A stretch of DNA of 64,000 nt, from positions 434,001-498,000 of the forward strand of contig NZ_MKIM01000028.1 of the NCBI RefSeq assembly GCF_001939045.1, in the 5' to 3' direction. Shown one piece after another: positions 27,882 to 35,576 of the stretch. Within the stretch, counting starts at the first letter, position 1; the number at the start of each line of letters is the position of its first letter. Below the pieces are notes generated by a model. It was not told the origin of the DNA and made no database searches. It saw only the letters and a list, made by a program, of their open reading frames with translations. Position numbers and translations under genes: made by a program. Source of the DNA: Rhizobium oryziradicis (GTDB lineage Bacteria; Pseudomonadota; Alphaproteobacteria; Rhizobiales; Rhizobiaceae).

Positions 27882-28880
27882 GTGAAATCTATCATTCTGT
27901 TGTCATCAGCAGCCTTTGCGCTGGCTGTTGCATCCACATCGGCTTTTGCCCATGCCTCGTTTGCCAATAAGGACGCCAAGGCCGAAGGCTATGTGGTGGC
28001 TACCCTGCAAGTGCCACATGGATGCGACGGCCGCGCCACCACTGACGTTTTTGTCAAATTGCCAGAAGGCTTTATCGCCGCCAAGCCAAAGCCAAAAGCG
28101 GGCTGGAAGCTGGAGGTGATCGCGGGCAAATACCAGAAATCCTATGAAAACCACGGCTCGCAACTGACCGAAGGTCCGGTTGAAGTGCGTTGGACCGGTG
28201 GCGATTTGCCCGATGCGTTTTATGATACCTTTGTCATTTATGGCAAAGTGACGGGTGTGGCACCCGGCACAAAGCTGCCCTTTGCGGTCACTCAGCTGTG
28301 CGGTGCAGATGCAAAGGTTGCTTGGGATGAAATTCCCGCAGCGGGTGTTGATGCGCATAGCTTAAAACACCCGGCCCCCACGTTGACAATTGTCGCGGCA
28401 GGCGATGATCCACATGCTGGAATGGTGATGGCGGGCAATAGTCATGATCATGCGGCCATGATGGAAGCCACGCAGCCACCAGCCGATTCCAGCACAGCCA
28501 ATGTCGGTGCACTGAAATTGTCTGCGGGTTTTGTAAAGGCAATGTTGCCGGGCCAGCCAGTGGGCGGCGGTTATGTCACAATTGATAATACGGGTGCTGC
28601 CGATGATAAACTGGTGTCGGTTTCATCATCGGATGCCGATAAAGTTGAGATGCACGAAATGTCGATGACCAACAATATCATGAAAATGCGCAAAGTGGAT
28701 GGTGGGCTGGACGTCAAGGCCGGTGGTCGGCTGGAAATGCAACCCGGTGGCTATCACCTGATGTTCATGGGCGTGAAAAAGCCGTTTGCCGCTGGTGAGA
28801 AAGTGCCTGTGACGCTGACGTTTGAAAAGGCGGGCAAGGTCGAGATGTTATTGCCGGTCTTGGCGGCGGGGAGCAAATAA
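27882..28880 (+). CDS. Fusion of YcnI-like (DUF1775) and PCu(A)C copper-chaperone domains
   Basis: 332-residue exported protein. GTG 27882 follows GGGAGA at good spacing. The signal peptide ends AFA after residue 23, leaving His24 (HASF) as the mature N-terminus, the copper-binding residue in YcnI proteins. The DUF1775/YcnI domain covers about 24-175. A His/Met-rich linker follows (HAGMVMAGNSHDHAAMM, about 177-195). The PCu(A)C domain covers about 208-328, with the Met/His copper site MHEMSMTNNIMKMRKV and YHLMFMG. PCu(A)C proteins deliver Cu(I) to cytochrome oxidase CuA/CuB sites. The fusion joins two copper binders in one chain; it is probably cotranscribed with the DUF2946 gene. Confidence 0.9.
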   Translation: MKSIILLSSAAFALAVASTSAFAHASFANKDAKAEGYVVATLQVPHGCDGRATTDVFVKLPEGFIAAKPKPKAGWKLEVIAGKYQKSYENHGSQLTEGPVEVRWTGGDLPDAFYDTFVIYGKVTGVAPGTKLPFAVTQLCGADAKVAWDEIPAAGVDAHSLKHPAPTLTIVAAGDDPHAGMVMAGNSHDHAAMMEATQPPADSSTANVGALKLSAGFVKAMLPGQPVGGGYVTIDNTGAADDKLVSVSSSDADKVEMHEMSMTNNIMKMRKVDGGLDVKAGGRLEMQPGGYHLMFMGVKKPFAAGEKVPVTLTFEKAGKVEMLLPVLAAGSK

Positions 28881-28916
28881 CAAAGCGCAAATAATGAAGA
28901 GCATGAGCAGGTTGGA

Positions 28917-29219
28917 TTATTCAGCCTGCTCATCCGCCAGATCTTCGGCATCGCGATAGGCCTGTCTGGTTTCTTCCAAGCTGGCGCGGGGGTGTCTGTG
29001 TTCTCCCGCTTTCATGAAATGTAGGCCAATGGCGGTCGAATCTTTCAATGTGGCAATGGCCGTGCGGGTAATGCCCTCAGCCTTGTTGAGCTCTTTCTTT
29101 GCTTCGATTTGCTGGTTTATTTGCTCAACATAGGGCGACCGCGTCCCTTTTTGGACGGGTCTCAACGTATCTGTTACGTAGCCAGCTGTTGTGGCCGAAA
29201 CCGACAGCACTTGGGTCAT
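28917..29219 (-). CDS. Small hypothetical protein
   Basis: 100-residue protein that I do not recognise. ATG 29219 has GGTGAG 5 nt upstream; a GTG at 29228 is also possible. It begins TQVLSVSATTAGYVTDTLRP and then becomes helical and charged (YVEQINQQIEAKKELNKAE, RASLEETRQAYRDAEDLADE), with no signal peptide or membrane segment. It is convergent with the YcnI fusion and divergent from crcB. Codon use looks like its neighbours, so it is probably a real, conserved but uncharacterised gene. Confidence 0.55.
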   Translation of the reverse strand: MTQVLSVSATTAGYVTDTLRPVQKGTRSPYVEQINQQIEAKKELNKAEGITRTAIATLKDSTAIGLHFMKAGEHRHPRASLEETRQAYRDAEDLADEQAE

Positions 29220-29460
29220 GTTGCTCACCAGATCTATTTGCTCATCGACATCTCACCATATTTAAATATACGAAGCTTTAAACACGCATTTCCAATTTTA
29301 GATTGTTTTGCCTTATTTGCATAATTTTGGGGCGAACGTGCTTAACATTGCCTGAAATTTGCGAGTGTCTCTCGCAAAATGTGCCGAGCTATACCATTGT
29401 TACCCTCAGAATAACGGCCGCGCCGATCAGATTCGGCACACAGATCATGCAAGAGGCAGA

Positions 29461-29838
29461 ATGGAACATGTGGCATATGTGGCACTTGGCGGAGCGCTTG
29501 GATCTGTTCTGCGCTATCTCACCGGCATGGCCACCATCCGGTTGTTTGGTCCGTTTTTGCCTTGGGGCACATTTACGGTCAATATCGTCGGCTCATTCTG
29601 CATTGGTTTGCTTATGGAGTGGATTGCGCGCAAGCTGAATGCCTCAACCGATATGCAATTGTTTCTCGTGACCGGTGTTATGGGTGGTTTCACCACGTTT
29701 TCATCGTTTTCGCTGGATGTGATCCGCCTTGCAGAGCGTGGAGAATTGCTTTGGGCCATGGCCTATGCGCTGGCCACTGTGTGCCTTGCAATTGTTGCCG
29801 TGTTTGGCGGTCTGGCCGTGGGGCGAGCGATATTTTAA
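29461..29838 (+). CDS. crcB: Fluoride ion channel CrcB/Fluc
   Basis: 125-residue, four-TM protein of the dual-topology Fluc family, which lets cytoplasmic fluoride escape. Motifs: GGALGSVLRYLTG (about 10-22), GTFTVNIVGSFCIGLL (about 36-51) and TGVMGGFTTFSSFSLD (about 71-86) with the phenylalanine-box segment. ATG 29461 is preceded by AAGAGGCAG; the frame is open from 29359 but the extension is not homologous. Upstream are two inverted repeats but no recognisable fluoride riboswitch. A short terminator follows. Confidence 0.94.
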   Translation: MEHVAYVALGGALGSVLRYLTGMATIRLFGPFLPWGTFTVNIVGSFCIGLLMEWIARKLNASTDMQLFLVTGVMGGFTTFSSFSLDVIRLAERGELLWAMAYALATVCLAIVAVFGGLAVGRAIF

Positions 29839-29920
29839 GCTGTTCTTCTGTTTTTTTCGATCTGCCGTTTCCCACATCCGTTAAAATACGCTAAAGCCAC
29901 CCCAAGAAGCAGAGTTTGCC

Positions 29921-29939
29921 ACCGCGTTACGCGGTTTTT
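29921..29939 (+). terminator. Short terminator between crcB and rluC
   Basis: ACCGCG-TTA-CGCGGT followed by T's (29935-29939). The stem is only 6 bp, so it is modest in strength; it separates crcB from the rluC cluster. Confidence 0.65.
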
Positions 29940-30004
29940 GGCTTTGGCTGCACAGATTTTTAAGGCTGGCGCGTCTCGCGCCCAAGGGAACGAAAGACGT
30001 CCTT

Positions 30005-30997
30005 ATGGCAGGAATAGAACATATCACCGTGGATGCGGATGAGGCCGGTATGCGCCTCGATCGCTGGTTCAAGATCCACTATCCGGGCCTGGGCTTTGGC
30101 CCCTTGCAAAAGCTTCTGCGCTCCGGTCAGGTGCGCGTCGATGGTGGCCGTGTGAAAACCGATGCCCGCGTGCAACCGGGGCAGGTTGTGCGGGTTCCAC
30201 CTTTGGATGTTGATGCAAAGGCTGTCAAAACCGGCCCGATCGGCATCAAGGATCTGAAGCATTCCGACGATGGCGAGTTGCTGTCTAGAATGCTGTTGCA
30301 TGAAGACGACAAGGTTTTTGTGCTCAACAAGCCAGCCGGTCTGGCCGTGCAAGGTGGTTCAGGCCTGACCCGCCATCTGGATAAGATGCTGGAAGCATGG
30401 ACCAGCAAAAAGGGTGAAAAGCCTCGGCTTGTGCACCGGCTTGACCGCGACACCTCTGGCGTTTTGGTGGTTGCCCGCACCCGTGGCGCTGCGCAAAAGC
30501 TCACCGCCGCCTTTCGTGAGCGCGACACCAAAAAGACCTATTGGGCCTTGGTGAAGGGCGTGCCACGCAAGCAGGACGACAAAATTTCCACCTGGCTGGT
30601 CAAAGAACAGACCGAGGATGGCGACCGCATGCGGATTGCCAAACACGGCGAAGACGGTGCTGACCATGCCATTTCCTATTATCGCGTGCTGGAAACAGCG
30701 GCACAAAGCCTGGCCTGGCTGGAGATGGAGCCATACACGGGCCGCACCCATCAGCTTCGCGTGCACGCCTTGCACATCGGCCATCCAATCATTGGCGATC
30801 CGAAATATTATGTTGATGATCCCAACTGGGATTTTCCCGGCGGTGTGCAAAAACGCCTGCATCTTCACGCCCGCCATATCGACATTCCGCACCCCAGCGG
30901 CGGACGCTTGCGCGTCACCGCGCCCCTGCCGCCGCATATGGTGCAAACGTGGAACCTGCTGGGTCTGGATATGGAAAATGGCGGAGATCATGAATGA
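30005..30997 (+). CDS. Ribosomal large subunit pseudouridine synthase, RluC/RluD family
   Basis: 330-residue RNA-modifying enzyme. An S4 RNA-binding domain occupies about 15-75 (LQKLLRSGQVRVDGGRV). The catalytic domain has the signature LVHRLDRDTSGVLVVAR near 142-158, with the catalytic Asp in HRLDRD, and MEPYTGRTHQLRVHALHIGH near 240. By domain order it is RluC-like (23S rRNA U955/2504/2580 in E. coli), but RluD cannot be excluded. It overlaps the HAD gene by 4 nt (ATGA), heading a three-gene cluster. Confidence 0.9.
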   Translation: MAGIEHITVDADEAGMRLDRWFKIHYPGLGFGPLQKLLRSGQVRVDGGRVKTDARVQPGQVVRVPPLDVDAKAVKTGPIGIKDLKHSDDGELLSRMLLHEDDKVFVLNKPAGLAVQGGSGLTRHLDKMLEAWTSKKGEKPRLVHRLDRDTSGVLVVARTRGAAQKLTAAFRERDTKKTYWALVKGVPRKQDDKISTWLVKEQTEDGDRMRIAKHGEDGADHAISYYRVLETAAQSLAWLEMEPYTGRTHQLRVHALHIGHPIIGDPKYYVDDPNWDFPGGVQKRLHLHARHIDIPHPSGGRLRVTAPLPPHMVQTWNLLGLDMENGGDHE

Positions 30998-31650
30998 AGC
31001 TTGTTCTGTTTGATTGCGATGGAACGCTGGTCGATAGCGCCAGCACCATCCATGAAACCATGCGGCGCACGTTTTTGCATTTCAACAAGCCAGAGCCGGC
31101 TTTGTCGGCAACCAAATCCATCATGGGTTTGACCTTGGACATTGCCATTGCCCGCATGGACAACAAGCCGCATGTGGATGATGAAGCGCTGGCGATGATG
31201 GCCTATTACAAGTCATTGTTCACCGAAGTGCGTCAGGCACCGGATTATCGCGAGCCTCCGTTGTTTGACGGTATTCGCGGCGTGGTTGAGCAGCTGGCAG
31301 CGCAAGAAGCGATTTTGATTGGGGCCGTGACCGGAAAATCCCGGCGCGGGCTTGATGCTATTCTTGATGTGCACGGCTTTCGTCCGCATTTCATCGTCTC
31401 GCGCACGGCGGATGATTGCCCCTCCAAGCCGCATCCCGCCATGGTGACCGAGTGTTGCGATGAAACAGGCTTGCGGCCAGAACAGACCATTGTGATTGGC
31501 GATGCCATTTACGATATGCAAATGGCAAAAAGTGCCGGGGCAAAGGCCATCGGCGTCAGTTGGGGCAGCGCCAGCGTGGAGCAATTGGTGGCCACGGGGG
31601 CCGATGTTGTGGTTCATCAACCCCATGACCTTCTCGACCATATTCTGTGA
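30994..31650 (+). CDS. HAD-family hydrolase, phosphoglycolate phosphatase-like
   Basis: 218-residue haloacid dehalogenase-superfamily phosphatase. Motif I is FDCDGTLVDS with nucleophile Asp7 and acid/base Asp9; motif II-III are GAVTGKSRRGLD and the Lys in SKPHPAM; motif IV is VIGDAIYDMQMAKSAGAKAI. The cap is alpha-helical. Substrates of this subgroup include phosphoglycolate and other small phosphate esters; the true one is unknown. It overlaps both neighbours by 4 nt, so translation of the three genes is likely coupled. Confidence 0.88.
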   Translation: MKLVLFDCDGTLVDSASTIHETMRRTFLHFNKPEPALSATKSIMGLTLDIAIARMDNKPHVDDEALAMMAYYKSLFTEVRQAPDYREPPLFDGIRGVVEQLAAQEAILIGAVTGKSRRGLDAILDVHGFRPHFIVSRTADDCPSKPHPAMVTECCDETGLRPEQTIVIGDAIYDMQMAKSAGAKAIGVSWGSASVEQLVATGADVVVHQPHDLLDHIL

Positions 31651-32444
31651 GTGAAACAATGCGCGATATTTTTGAGGGGCTTACGCCTGAATTGAGCGAT
31701 GCTGATCCGATCAGGCGGGCGCAAATCCAGATGAAAAAGCCGCTGCCAAAGCGGTTTTACACGGAAGTCACTGTTGCTCCCGCAGAGGATGGTTTTGCCG
31801 TGCTGCTGGATGGCAAGACGGTGAAAACGCCTGCGCGCAATGGGCTGGTTTTGCCGACCAAGGCGGCGGCAGAGCTGGTCATGGCAGAGTGGCAGGCGCA
31901 AGTGGAGGTGATTGATCCCGGTACCATGCCCATCACCCGTTTGGTCAACACGGCGCTTGATGCGGTGGCCGTTAGCATGGATGAAGTGTTGGACGATATC
32001 GTCCGCTTTTCCGGCTCTGATCTGCTGTGCTATCGCGCCGATGGCCCCCAGGAGCTTGTGGCACGCCAAAGCGCGCAATGGGACGGTATTCTAACATGGC
32101 TTGCCGATCGCCATGGTGCACGCTTCATCCAGACCAGCGGTATTATTCATGTGGAGCAGCCAAAACCGGCCACAGATGTTTTCCGTCGGGCATTGAACTC
32201 CTATAACCATGCCTTCGCGCTCGCCAGCCTGCATGTCATGACGTCCCTGACCGGGTCTGCCATTCTGGCGCTTGCTATTGCCGATGGTCATCTTTCGTTG
32301 GAGCAGGGCTGGGATATTGCTCATCTCGACGAAAACTGGACGGATGAACATTGGGGCACTGATTCTGAAGCACAGGCGCGGCGCAATGCGCGATTGGTGG
32401 ATATGCGGGCAGCACATCTGGTTTTGAGATCAACTGTGCAGTGA
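31647..32444 (+). CDS. ATP12-family chaperone-like protein
   Basis: 265-residue homologue of mitochondrial Atp12, the assembly chaperone for the F1-ATPase alpha subunit; in bacteria it is found almost only in alphaproteobacteria. Characteristic segments are FYTEVTVAPAEDGFAVLLDG, ALPTKAAAELVMAEW-like text, MPITRLVNTALD and a C-terminal NWTDEHWGTDSEAQARR. The GTG at 31647 overlaps the HAD stop (GTGA); an ATG at 31659 is the alternative. A terminator follows 25 nt after the stop. Confidence 0.92.
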   Translation: MSETMRDIFEGLTPELSDADPIRRAQIQMKKPLPKRFYTEVTVAPAEDGFAVLLDGKTVKTPARNGLVLPTKAAAELVMAEWQAQVEVIDPGTMPITRLVNTALDAVAVSMDEVLDDIVRFSGSDLLCYRADGPQELVARQSAQWDGILTWLADRHGARFIQTSGIIHVEQPKPATDVFRRALNSYNHAFALASLHVMTSLTGSAILALAIADGHLSLEQGWDIAHLDENWTDEHWGTDSEAQARRNARLVDMRAAHLVLRSTVQ

Positions 32445-32469
32445 TGAACTTTGGCTGATAAAGCCGTTA

Positions 32470-32504
32470 AAACCCTGCTGCGTGATCCGTGGCAGGGTTT
32501 TATT
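32470..32504 (+). terminator. Terminator of the rluC-HAD-ATP12 cluster
   Basis: AAACCCTGC (32470-32478) and GCAGGGTTT (32492-32500) form a 9-bp stem with a 13-nt loop and a TTTTATTT tail. Confidence 0.85.
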
Positions 32505-32652
32505 TATATTTAACAACATCTTGTTGTTACATCCGCGATGCAGATTTACAGGGCGCGCTTTTAAATAACGACAATGTTATTGACATTTCCTGCGGGCTGA
32601 ACAATGGCTAAATTCTGTTCTCATTGCCAGAGTTTTGTGCTTGCGGGGTTTT

Positions 32653-33117
32653 ATGCTGTCGCGCCTTTTACGTTTTACGGCTGGTGTTGTTTGTGTGCTC
32701 TTGCTGGCGGGCTGCGTGTCGCGCGTGGTCGATCCTGCGCCGAAAAAATTCTTCTACGATGTGCGCGCCGTGGTGGTCGTTGCTGGTCCGAAAGTGCCTT
32801 TGCCTTTGGTGCAAGGGGTTGAGCGGCGCATGTCGGATGCGGTTGCAGCCACTGCGAGATCAGAGCTTTTGCCGCGCGTTATCCTGACGGTGCGCTTAGA
32901 GCAAGTTGGTATTTCCATTGGGCTGGATAACAATAAGAATGAAGCTGAGGTCAAGGTGTCGGCAGCGTCGGTTGAAACGGGCGAAGTGATCGCGCAGGGC
33001 GAATTCAAGGTGCTGACCGAGACTGGCAGTGCCAGCCTTGCAGCCGAAAGCCTGGCTGAAGAGGTTTCTGCTCGTCTTCGCTCCTTGTTTTATCTCCAGC
33101 GCCCGCCGGTGCAATAA
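32653..33117 (+). CDS. Small lipoprotein of unknown function
   Basis: 154-residue envelope lipoprotein. The N-terminus MLSRLLRFTAGVVCVLLLAG ends in the lipobox LLAGC with Cys21 as the acylated residue. The remainder (KKFFYDVRAVVVVAGPKVPL, RVILTVRLEQVGISIGLDNN, SVETGEVIAQGEFKVL) looks like a small beta-rich periplasmic domain. I know no function. I take ATG 32653; a TTG at 32635 is also in frame. Upstream, AATAAC-GACAAT-GTTATT overlaps a TTGACA -35-like element (32580-32585), a possible operator. It lies just ahead of the cobalamin riboswitch but is probably separate from that operon. Confidence 0.75.
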   Translation: MLSRLLRFTAGVVCVLLLAGCVSRVVDPAPKKFFYDVRAVVVVAGPKVPLPLVQGVERRMSDAVAATARSELLPRVILTVRLEQVGISIGLDNNKNEAEVKVSAASVETGEVIAQGEFKVLTETGSASLAAESLAEEVSARLRSLFYLQRPPVQ

Positions 33118-33229
33118 GGGTTTCCCGCGTCAGCGGATCTGTCACCCGCTGATGGGAATGCAGATATGAACAGGTGTGAGATTGACATATTTTTGTCTTG
33201 CGCCTAACCATGAACATGGATGGTTTTTG

Positions 33230-33566
33230 CTTTGAAGAGGTTCAGAGCGGAAAGCAAAAGGGAATGCGAAGGTGTGGACCCCATCAGGGCACGCTAAACG
33301 CAGCCGACCCCGCGACTGTAGAGCAGCGAGGGTTTTCCATTCGGCTTTGGACTGATTGGTACGGCGGGCCACATGGTGTGGCCGGTGCGAAAAAGAAAAA
33401 AGCCGGAAAAGCCACTGGAGTGGCAAAGCGATCTGCCGGGGTTGGACGCCTCTTTATCTACGAATCGTCCGCCTTTTCGTTTGTGCCCCATGCTCCGGGA
33501 AGGTGAGGAAAGCCTGTGAACCAACCTCTTAGGTTGGTTTGACACTGTGAGCCAGGAGACCTGCCG
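33230..33566 (+). promoter_or_regulatory. Cobalamin (adenosylcobalamin) riboswitch
   Basis: The leader carries the conserved blocks of RF00174 in order: GGTTCAGAGCGGAAAGC, AAAAGGGAATGCGAAGG, CAGCCGACCCCGCGACTGT (about 33301-33319), AAGCCACTGG (33409-33418), CGGGAAGGTGAGGAAAGC and the B12 box AGCCAGGAGACCTGCC (33550-33565). There is an extended variable arm between 33320 and 33400. It precedes a leader ORF, a small membrane protein and cobU/P-cobW-cobN-cobO. Ligand binding should lower their expression. No clear intrinsic terminator follows, so control is probably at translation. Confidence 0.95.
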
Positions 33567-33626
33567 TCCGTGACGGGCATTTGCCCAATTGGGGGAGAAA
33601 TCCCTGACGCCAGCACGGAGGTTGTC

Positions 33627-33728
33627 GTGGCGCAACAAATTTTAAGCGGAGCCATCTGGCCCCGCACAGAGGTGCATTGCACCCTGCAAAACCACTCCCT
33701 CTTGCAAGAGGGAGTGGTATTGTGGTGA
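33627..33728 (+). CDS. Short leader ORF (33 codons) behind the cobalamin riboswitch
   Basis: GTG 33627 follows a strong GGAGG (33617-33621) after 5 nt. The peptide begins AQQILSGAIWPRTEVHCTLQ and ends GVVLW. Its TGA (33726-33728) shares the A with the ATG of the next gene (TGATG), a classic translational-coupling junction. The ribosome site lies in the loop of a possible hairpin CGCC..ACG / CGT-GGCG (33608-33632) that includes the GTG. I do not recognise the peptide. Either it is a regulatory leader whose translation opens the next start, or the frame is accidental; codon bias cannot be judged at this length. Confidence 0.4.
   Translation: MAQQILSGAIWPRTEVHCTLQNHSLLQEGVVLW
33691..33718. promoter_or_regulatory. 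Perfect 28-nt palindrome over the small-membrane-gene ribosome site
   Basis: ACCACTCCCTCTTG (33691-33704) is followed directly by its reverse complement CAAGAGGGAGTGGT (33705-33718). The GAGGGAG that would serve the GTG at 33722 or the ATG at 33728 is inside the right arm, so the hairpin should hide it. Translation of the leader ORF through this hairpin would open it. There is no U-tract, so it is not a terminator. Confidence 0.6.
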
Positions 33729-33964
33729 TGTTTTCAACGTCGCGCACCATTGTGGCTGGCTTTCTGGCGCTGGCCATCGCGGCCTTGGTTTTTGCCGTTT
33801 GGCCGCGCGGTGCTCCTGACGCAATTGATTCCGCTTCAAAGGCTTCGCCGATGTCGAGCGCTCCAATGTCAATGGGCTCCTCCACATTCGGCGGAAAAAT
33901 GGCGGAAAGCAGGCCCGATGTCAGGGCACGCAGCCTTTTTGCGCCACCAGCGGGTGGCAATTAA
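33728..33964 (+). CDS. Small single-TM protein, first gene of the cobalamin operon
   Basis: 78-residue protein that I do not recognise. Residues 5-24 form one hydrophobic segment (RTIVAGFLALAIAALVFAVW); the rest is a short Ser/Ala/Met/Pro-rich tail (APMSMGSSTFGGKMAE). It could be a bitopic membrane peptide or a poorly cleaved exported peptide. ATG 33728 is coupled to the leader ORF by TGATG; GTG 33722, 7 nt behind GGGAG, is the alternative start. cobU/P begins 3 nt after its stop, so it is the first structural gene under the riboswitch. A role in cobalt or corrinoid handling is only inferred from position. Confidence 0.55.
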   Translation: MFSTSRTIVAGFLALAIAALVFAVWPRGAPDAIDSASKASPMSSAPMSMGSSTFGGKMAESRPDVRARSLFAPPAGGN

Positions 33965-33967
33965 GCC

Positions 33968-34495
33968 ATGTCCTATCAAAATGTGAAAAGCACCTTCGTT
34001 CTCGGAGGGGCACGGTCTGGCAAATCCCGTTTTGCGGAAAATCTGGCGATTGATAGCGGTCTGGAGCGGCATTATATAGCCACCGGCCGCGCCTGGGATG
34101 ATGAAATGCGTGCGCGTATTGCAACGCACAAGCATGATCGTGGCACCCTTTGGACCACCCATGAACAGCCGATTGCGCTGACGGATACGCTGATGCGTCT
34201 TGATGCACCTGGCCGCGTGGTGCTGGTGGATTGCCTCACACTTTGGCTTACCAATCTGATGATGGAAGAGGCTTCAGATATTGCGGCAGAAAGTGCGGCC
34301 CTTGCAGCCCTTTTGCCGAGACTTTCGGCCTCCATCATCCTTGTTTCCAACGAGGTCGGCCTTGGCATCGTGCCAGACAATAAAATGGCGCGAGAATTTC
34401 GCGACCATGCCGGTCGGCTTCATCAAATGATCGCGGCGAACGTCGCAGAAGTCTATTTTGTTGCGGCTGGCTTGCCGCTGAAAATGAAGGGTTAA
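33968..34495 (+). CDS. cobU: Adenosylcobinamide kinase / adenosylcobinamide-phosphate guanylyltransferase
   Basis: 175-residue bifunctional enzyme, called CobP in Pseudomonas denitrificans nomenclature. It phosphorylates adenosylcobinamide and then attaches GMP, preparing the nucleotide loop of cobalamin. The P-loop GGARSGKS is at 13-20; [14 protein letters not shown] (about 79-92) and [20 protein letters not shown] (about 128-147) are CobU signatures, and the region around HKHD (54-57) carries the GMP-acceptor His. Length is standard. It lies between the small membrane gene (3 nt gap) and cobW (4 nt gap). Confidence 0.96.
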   Translation: MSYQNVKSTFVLGGARSGKSRFAENLAIDSGLERHYIATGRAWDDEMRARIATHKHDRGTLWTTHEQPIALTDTLMRLDAPGRVVLVDCLTLWLTNLMMEEASDIAAESAALAALLPRLSASIILVSNEVGLGIVPDNKMAREFRDHAGRLHQMIAANVAEVYFVAAGLPLKMKG

Positions 34496-34499
34496 GTGC

Positions 34500-35573
34500 A
34501 TGTTGCAGCAAAAAATTCCCGCCACCGTCATCACCGGCTTTCTGGGTGCTGGCAAAACCACCATTATCCGCAACATGTTGATGAATGCTGGCGGCAAAAA
34601 AATTGCCCTGATTATCAATGAATTTGGCGATCTCGGCGTTGATGGTGATGTGCTGAAGGGCTGTGGTGCGGAAAACTGCACCGAGGATGATATTATCGAA
34701 CTGACCAACGGCTGCATCTGCTGCACGGTGGCCGATGATTTTGTGCCGACGATGCAACGCTTGCTGGAGCGTGACGTCAAGCCCGATCACATCGTCATTG
34801 AAACCTCCGGCCTTGCTTTGCCGCAGCCGCTGGTGGCGGCGTTCAACTGGCCAGATATTCGCACTCGTGTGACAGTCGATGGTGTAATTACGGTGGTGGA
34901 TAGTGCTGCCGTTGCCGCTGGCCGTTTTGCTGATGACCACGACAAGGTGGATGCGCTGCGCGTGGCCGACGAAAGTCTGGACCACGACAGCCCGATTGAG
35001 GAGTTATTTGAAGATCAGCTCACCTGCGCTGATTTGATTGTGCTTAACAAAACCGACCTTTTGGATGCGCAAGGCATTGTCCGCGTGCGCGAAGAGATTT
35101 CCGGCCGCATCGCCCGTAAACCAACCATGGTGGAGGCCAAAAACGGGCAAGTGCCTTCGATGGTGTTGCTGGGTCTTGGCGCAGGCTCGGAAGCCGATAT
35201 TGATAACCGCAAATCCCACCACGAACTGGAGCATGAAGCGCTGCATGAAAGCGGGGTTGAGCATGAGCATCACCACGACCATGATGAATTTGAAAGCTTT
35301 GCCCTGAACCTCGGCAGCATTGCAGACCCATCCGGCTTTGTGGATCGCTTGAAGCCGGTGATTGAAGCCCATGATGTGCTGCGGCTGAAAGGTTTTGTCG
35401 ATGTACCCGGCAAGCCGATGCGGCTTGTGATTCAGGCCGTTGGCTCGCGCATTGACACCTATTTCGATCGGCCTTGGGCGTCTGGTGAAAAGCGCGAGAC
35501 CCGTTTGGTGGTCATTGGCCTGCATGATTGGGATTTTGGCGCGGTGGTGGAAGCCGTGCAGGCGGCAGCATAA
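34500..35573 (+). CDS. cobW: CobW, metal-chaperone GTPase of the cobalamin pathway
   Basis: 357-residue G3E-family GTPase. The P-loop GFLGAGKTT is at 13-21, the metal-binding CxCC motif is CICC (72-75), and the guanine-specificity motif NKTD is near 182. A His-rich stretch between about 240 and 263 (HHELEHEALHE, EHEHHHDHDE) probably binds cobalt. The CobW C-terminal domain follows. CobW delivers Co(II) to the CobN-CobS-CobT cobaltochelatase. It is followed 3 nt later by cobN, which fits that job. Confidence 0.96.
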   Translation: MLQQKIPATVITGFLGAGKTTIIRNMLMNAGGKKIALIINEFGDLGVDGDVLKGCGAENCTEDDIIELTNGCICCTVADDFVPTMQRLLERDVKPDHIVIETSGLALPQPLVAAFNWPDIRTRVTVDGVITVVDSAAVAAGRFADDHDKVDALRVADESLDHDSPIEELFEDQLTCADLIVLNKTDLLDAQGIVRVREEISGRIARKPTMVEAKNGQVPSMVLLGLGAGSEADIDNRKSHHELEHEALHESGVEHEHHHDHDEFESFALNLGSIADPSGFVDRLKPVIEAHDVLRLKGFVDVPGKPMRLVIQAVGSRIDTYFDRPWASGEKRETRLVVIGLHDWDFGAVVEAVQAAA

Positions 35574-35576
35574 GCC

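Noticed and set aside
33627..33964. Leader frame and small membrane protein as one gene with a frameshift
   Set aside because: The junction is an ordinary TGATG stop-start overlap, and each part has its own ribosome site, so two coupled genes are simpler.
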